Assembly: GCA_021734045.1 (NCBI GenBank)
Contig: JAIPJR010000059.1
Location: 1 to 18,105 of the forward strand
Source: Fidelibacterota bacterium
GTDB lineage: Bacteria > Fidelibacterota > UBA8477
DNA: 18,105 nt
Reading direction: 5' to 3'
Position 1 is the first letter of the stretch, and the number at the start of each line of letters is the position of its first letter. This document shows positions 14,645 through 18,105 of this stretch, one piece after another. Below the pieces are notes generated by a model that saw only the letters and a list, made by a program, of their open reading frames with translations, searched no databases and was not told the origin of the DNA. The translations under genes and the position numbers were made by a program.

Positions 14645-16438
14645 ATGCGACTTAAACGAACACACACTTGTGGAGAATTGACTGCAGAACACATCAATCA
14701 GGAAGTAATTCTCAATGGCTGGATTGCTACAAACCGTGATCACGGTGGGTTAATCTTCATCGATCTCCGGGATCGGTATGGTAAAACCCAAGTCACCTTT
14801 AGTCCTGAGAAAGTGCCAGAAATTGCAGCAGATGCGAAACGCTTGGGTCTGGAAGATGTGATTGCAGTGAAGGGCGTGGTGAGTCCGCGACCCAAGGGAA
14901 ATATCAATTCCAAAATGTCCACGGGGGAAATTGAGCTGGACGTGACCGAGCTTGAGGTGTTGAGTGAGTCGGCGCCCTTACCATTTTTGGTTTCTAATCG
15001 TGAAAGCGGCAGTGAGGAGTTACGCCTGGAATATCGCTATCTGGAACTCCGGACTGCTGAAATACAGCGTAGCCTGGCCATTCGACACAAAACCTACCAG
15101 GCAACGCGTTCCTACCTGGCGGAGCGAAATTTCATCGAGGTGGAAACACCGGTTTTGATGAAATCCACACCGGAGGGCGCCCGGGATTATCTGGTGCCCA
15201 GCCGGTTACACAAAGGCCGATTTTACGCGCTTCCCCAATCGCCACAAACCTACAAACAGCTACTTATGATTGGTGGTTTCGATCGCTATTTCCAGATTGT
15301 GAAGTGTTTTCGTGATGAGGATTTGCGGGCTGACCGCCAGCCGGAATTCACGCAGATTGATATTGAAATGTCCTTCGTGGACCAGGATGATGTTCTAAAC
15401 CTGGCACAGGGACTAACCCGGTCCATTTTTAAGCGTGTGCGCGGTGAGGAGCTGCCTGAGGAATTTCCGCGAATGAGTTACCAGGAAGCAATGGAGACGT
15501 ATGGTAGTGATAAACCGGATGTGCGGTTTGAAATGCAGCTGCGTGAATTCGCGGATTTTGCTTCCGAGAGTCAATTTGAAGGCTTCAAGAGCGTTCTCGC
15601 CAATGGTGGCCGGGTGAAAGCCATTGTGGCTGAAAATCTGGCCGACAAATACTCCCGCAAGGTCATCGACGGACTCACCGATTGGGTAAAAACCTACTAC
15701 GGTGTCAAAGGACTCGCCTTTATGAAGGCCGAGAATGGCGGTTTGTCCGGGGGTATCAGTAAATTTTTTACCGACGAGCAACTTGCCAGTATTCGTAAAC
15801 GCTGGGATGTGGCGGATAATGATATTCTGTTTTTTGTGGCGGATGAGGATGGTGAGCGCGCCTTGCAAACACTGGGTGCACTACGTCTGGAAATTGCCCG
15901 GCGGGAGAATCTGATTCCTGAAAATATATTCAAGCCGTTGTTCGTTCTGGATTTCCCTCTGCTGGAATTTGGCCCGGACGCAGGTCGATATGTGGCCCGG
16001 CATCATCCGTTCACCTCTCCCCAACTTGAGGATGTGCCCTTGATGGAATCAGACCCGGCCAAAGTGCGGGCTCGTGCGTATGATCTGGTAATAAATGGCT
16101 ACGAAGTGGCAGGCGGCTCAATCCGTATCCATCAGCAGGCAATGCAGCAGCAGATGTTTAAGCTGCTGGGTATGTCAGCGGAAGAGGCGGAACGGCGATT
16201 CGGCTTCCTCCTGAAGGCGTTTCAGTACGGTGCACCACCCCATGGCGGAATCGCTTTTGGATTTGACCGATTGATCATGTTGCTGAGTGGCACGGAGAAT
16301 ATCCGGGATGTGATCGCCTTCCCCAAAACCACTTCCGCCATGTCATTGATGGATGAGGCACCGTCGTTTGTGGACGAAAAACAGCTAAAGGAATTACACA
16401 TCCGCCTGTCGGAGGATGTGAAACCTGCTGCAGAGTAG
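14645..16438 (+). CDS. aspS: Aspartyl-tRNA synthetase, bacterial type, probably non-discriminating
   Basis: This 597-residue class II synthetase charges tRNA with aspartate. It has an N-terminal anticodon-binding OB domain (about 1-110), the catalytic core with motif 2 (FRDEDLRADRQPEFTQID, about 220-237), the bacterial GAD insertion (about 290-420) and motif 3 (GIAFGFDRLIMLL, about 534-546). Compared with E. coli, the loop residue Leu30 is His (H33 in RDHGG), and G85 (RPKG) matches Gly82 of the Pseudomonas enzyme; this His/Gly pair is associated with AspRS that also charges tRNA-Asn. If so, the cell should carry GatCAB to amidate Asp-tRNA-Asn. AAGGA precedes the ATG. It is not part of the atp transcript, being separated by a terminator. 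Confidence 0.97.
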   Translation: MRLKRTHTCGELTAEHINQEVILNGWIATNRDHGGLIFIDLRDRYGKTQVTFSPEKVPEIAADAKRLGLEDVIAVKGVVSPRPKGNINSKMSTGEIELDVTELEVLSESAPLPFLVSNRESGSEELRLEYRYLELRTAEIQRSLAIRHKTYQATRSYLAERNFIEVETPVLMKSTPEGARDYLVPSRLHKGRFYALPQSPQTYKQLLMIGGFDRYFQIVKCFRDEDLRADRQPEFTQIDIEMSFVDQDDVLNLAQGLTRSIFKRVRGEELPEEFPRMSYQEAMETYGSDKPDVRFEMQLREFADFASESQFEGFKSVLANGGRVKAIVAENLADKYSRKVIDGLTDWVKTYYGVKGLAFMKAENGGLSGGISKFFTDEQLASIRKRWDVADNDILFFVADEDGERALQTLGALRLEIARRENLIPENIFKPLFVLDFPLLEFGPDAGRYVARHHPFTSPQLEDVPLMESDPAKVRARAYDLVINGYEVAGGSIRIHQQAMQQQMFKLLGMSAEEAERRFGFLLKAFQYGAPPHGGIAFGFDRLIMLLSGTENIRDVIAFPKTTSAMSLMDEAPSFVDEKQLKELHIRLSEDVKPAAE

Positions 16439-16444
16439 TTCACT

Positions 16445-16762
16445 TTGAATCATCTGACGCCGAGAGAGCTCCAAACCCACCTTGCGGACGGGAATAAATT
16501 CACGCTTCTGGATATTCGTGAAGCATGGGAGGTGGCAATTTGCCGATTGCCTGACGCGGTGCATATTCCCATGTCCACAATTCCTGATAAAATACCAGAA
16601 ATCAAGCTTTTACAACCGCTCGTTGTCTATTGCCATCACGGGATTCGCAGCGTTCATGTGTGTCATTTTCTGGCGCAACGGGGTTTTGAGCGCGTGTACA
16701 ATCTGGATGGCGGGATCGAGCGTTGGGCGGATGAAATTGAACCGGGAATGTCCCGCTATTAA
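16445..16762 (+). CDS. Single-domain rhodanese-like protein
   Basis: This 105-residue cytoplasmic protein is a minimal rhodanese (sulfurtransferase) domain: LLDIREAWEVAICRLPDAVHIPM near the start, the active-site loop YCHHGIRS with the nucleophilic cysteine and a six-residue C-x4-R loop of GlpE/PspE type, and the closing GFERVYNLDGGIERWADEI. Its sulfur donor and acceptor are unknown. It begins with TTG 6 nt after aspS and lacks a clear ribosome binding site, so translation is probably coupled to aspS. No ATG fits the family start. A functional link to tRNA thiolation is possible but is only an inference from location. Confidence 0.88.
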   Translation: MNHLTPRELQTHLADGNKFTLLDIREAWEVAICRLPDAVHIPMSTIPDKIPEIKLLQPLVVYCHHGIRSVHVCHFLAQRGFERVYNLDGGIERWADEIEPGMSRY

Positions 16763-16795
16763 TAGCTGCTAATCGGTAATTAAATCGTTACATAT

Positions 16796-16825
16796 TTGCT
16801 TGTATTTGGTACAAGCAGGTATACA
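16796..16825 (+). promoter_or_regulatory. Candidate promoter with a 7-bp palindrome upstream of the subtilase gene
   Basis: TTGCTT (16796-16801) and TATACA (16820-16825) are spaced by 18 nt. Inside lies a perfect inverted repeat, GCTTGTA (16798-16804) and TACAAGC (16810-16816), with a 5-nt centre. It overlaps the -35 box and spacer, where a repressor could act. As RNA it would form a short hairpin without a T-tract, so a terminator is unlikely. Confidence 0.5.
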
Positions 16826-16848
16826 TTAGCCTCTCAACGGGACGACAA

Positions 16849-18105
16849 ATGAAATCCTTTCATCACTTTTGGCCGATTCTTGTGATAGGGCTGCTGGTAA
16901 TGCCCAATGCGGGCGTGTTAGCTAATTCAACGGTCAATCAATCCAACGGATCAGGGGCCGAACGCCGCCCAATCTGGGTCATTTTTCATGACAAAGGGCA
17001 GGCTGAAGAGGCCTATGCCCGGGGGATGATTACAGCGCCGCATGTGAGCCAGCGGGCCATTGAACGCCGGCTGTTACGTGGTACCCGGGATATTTTGAAT
17101 TACATGGATGTGGAAATTCCGGAAGCCTATATCCAGCAGGTGTTGGAGTCGGGGGTTGAGATTCGTGTGATTAGTCGTTGGTTTAATGCCATTTCGGTGC
17201 TGGCTAACGAACAGGAAGAAAATTACATCAACAGCCTGCCCATGGTGAAGAAAACCAAACGGGTGATGCGGGTTTCACGACGGTTTCTTAAGAAAGTCCA
17301 GCGCAATCCTGATCAACTCAATGACGCCAATGAAATTTTTGAGGATTATGGTAATAGCTACGCACAACTGGAGCAGATAAATGCCATCGCCGCCCACAAT
17401 GACGGCTATTCCGGTGATGGTGTGTGGGTGCTCATGCTGGATACGGGGTATTTGACCAGCCATTCAGTCTTCCAGGCAGAACGAGTGGTGGCCGAATATG
17501 ATTTTATTCAGGATGACAGCATAACCACGAATCAAGCAGGTGATTTTTCCAGTCAACATGATCATGGGACTGCCACGGCATCTGTAGTGGGTGGATATTC
17601 ACCAGGAAATTTACTGGGTGTGGCATTTAATTGCGCGTTCTTGTTAGCCAAAACTGAGATTGTGAACGAAGAAGCGCAAATCGAAGAAGATTACTATGTT
17701 GCCGGCTTAGAGTGGGGCGAAGCGTTGGGCGCAGATGTGGTTTCCAGTTCACTGGGATACATTGACTGGTACACATTTGACCAGATGGATGGGGAGACTG
17801 CACTAACGACGCAGGCTGTGGATATTGCCGCCAGCCTGGGGATGGTCTGTGTTACGGCTGCCGGAAATGAGCGTGGTTCCAATTGGGGGCACATTATTTC
17901 GCCAGCAGATGCCGATAGCGTGATTAGTGTGGGTGCCGTTGACAGCGATGGCGATTTGGCCAATTTCAGTTCACCCGGTCCCACGGCGGATGGTAGAATA
18001 AAACCGGAAGTGGTTGCCCGGGGTGTGTACACACAGGCCGCGGGTACAGGCGGCGACGAACACTACATCACGGCAAGCGGTACCAGTCCCAGTACCCCGC
18101 TTATC
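16849..18105 (+). CDS. Secreted subtilisin-family (S8) serine protease, partial
   Basis: The frame is open to the window edge, giving 419 residues without a stop. The N-terminus has a basic start, a hydrophobic core (about 8-20) and a likely cleavage near ANS (25-27), so it is exported. Residues about 41-165 look like a propeptide (PIWVIFHDKG, then SQRAIERRLLRG), a form common in FCB-group subtilases. The S8 catalytic domain follows: Asp in MLDTG (D198), His in HDHGT (H239), the oxyanion Asn in AAGN (N340) and Ser in SGTSPSTP (S413). All catalytic residues are present; SGTSMATP is the usual form of the last motif. The missing C-terminus could carry extra beta domains or a type IX secretion signal. 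The gene has its own candidate promoter. Confidence 0.93.
   Translation, partial: MKSFHHFWPILVIGLLVMPNAGVLANSTVNQSNGSGAERRPIWVIFHDKGQAEEAYARGMITAPHVSQRAIERRLLRGTRDILNYMDVEIPEAYIQQVLESGVEIRVISRWFNAISVLANEQEENYINSLPMVKKTKRVMRVSRRFLKKVQRNPDQLNDANEIFEDYGNSYAQLEQINAIAAHNDGYSGDGVWVLMLDTGYLTSHSVFQAERVVAEYDFIQDDSITTNQAGDFSSQHDHGTATASVVGGYSPGNLLGVAFNCAFLLAKTEIVNEEAQIEEDYYVAGLEWGEALGADVVSSSLGYIDWYTFDQMDGETALTTQAVDIAASLGMVCVTAAGNERGSNWGHIISPADADSVISVGAVDSDGDLANFSSPGPTADGRIKPEVVARGVYTQAAGTGGDEHYITASGTSPSTPLI

Noticed and set aside
16743-16755. Hairpin CGGGA/TCCCG at the end of the rhodanese gene as a terminator
   Set aside because: The stem is only 5 bp, lies within the coding region and has no T-tract after it.

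Overview
The window is a piece of bacterial chromosome of roughly 50% GC with dense housekeeping gene content and no phage, CRISPR, tRNA or rRNA genes. Bactofilin, an M23 peptidase, a large subtilase with the propeptide style common in the Fibrobacteres-Chlorobi-Bacteroidetes (FCB) group, and a complete ten-gene F-type ATP synthase cluster suggest an FCB-affiliated lineage such as Marinimicrobia, Calditrichota or KSB1-like bacteria. That placement rests on family resemblance from memory, not on a tree.

Left part (1-4375). A MutT-like Nudix hydrolase (minus) has an intact Nudix box but an abnormal C-terminus; the sequence from about 129 leftwards may be the end of an inserted element. A MarR-type regulator (minus), closed by one strong and one weaker terminator hairpin, is divergent from a flavin-reductase-like FMN protein (plus). 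A minus-strand group follows: an EutN/CcmL-type bacterial microcompartment (BMC) vertex protein, an ACT-domain protein whose N-terminal amphipathic helix resembles a BMC encapsulation peptide, and, after a 245-nt leader with its own candidate promoter, a pyrimidine-nucleoside/thymidine phosphorylase. This is the most unusual part of the window. It could be a fragment of a nucleoside or deoxyribose catabolic compartment whose other shell genes lie elsewhere.

Centre (4376-14557). A long plus-strand run begins at a good sigma70-like promoter: parA, parB, a membrane-anchored M23 peptidase and a bactofilin (chromosome segregation plus cell-shape scaffold). It runs through overlapping genes straight into atpZ-atpI-atpB, a 216-nt gap, then atpE-F-H-A-G-D-C and a strong intrinsic terminator. 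All catalytic and ion-path residues checked are present. Subunit a carries the mitochondrial-like His/Glu exchange of the E. coli Glu219/His245 pair, and subunit c has a second glutamate in its outer helix.

Right part (14558-18105). aspS has its own candidate promoter within an inverted repeat and carries the residue pair associated with non-discriminating AspRS. A TTG-started single-domain rhodanese follows closely. The final gene is a secreted subtilisin-family protease, cut by the window edge at residue 419, whose promoter region contains a perfect 7-bp inverted repeat.
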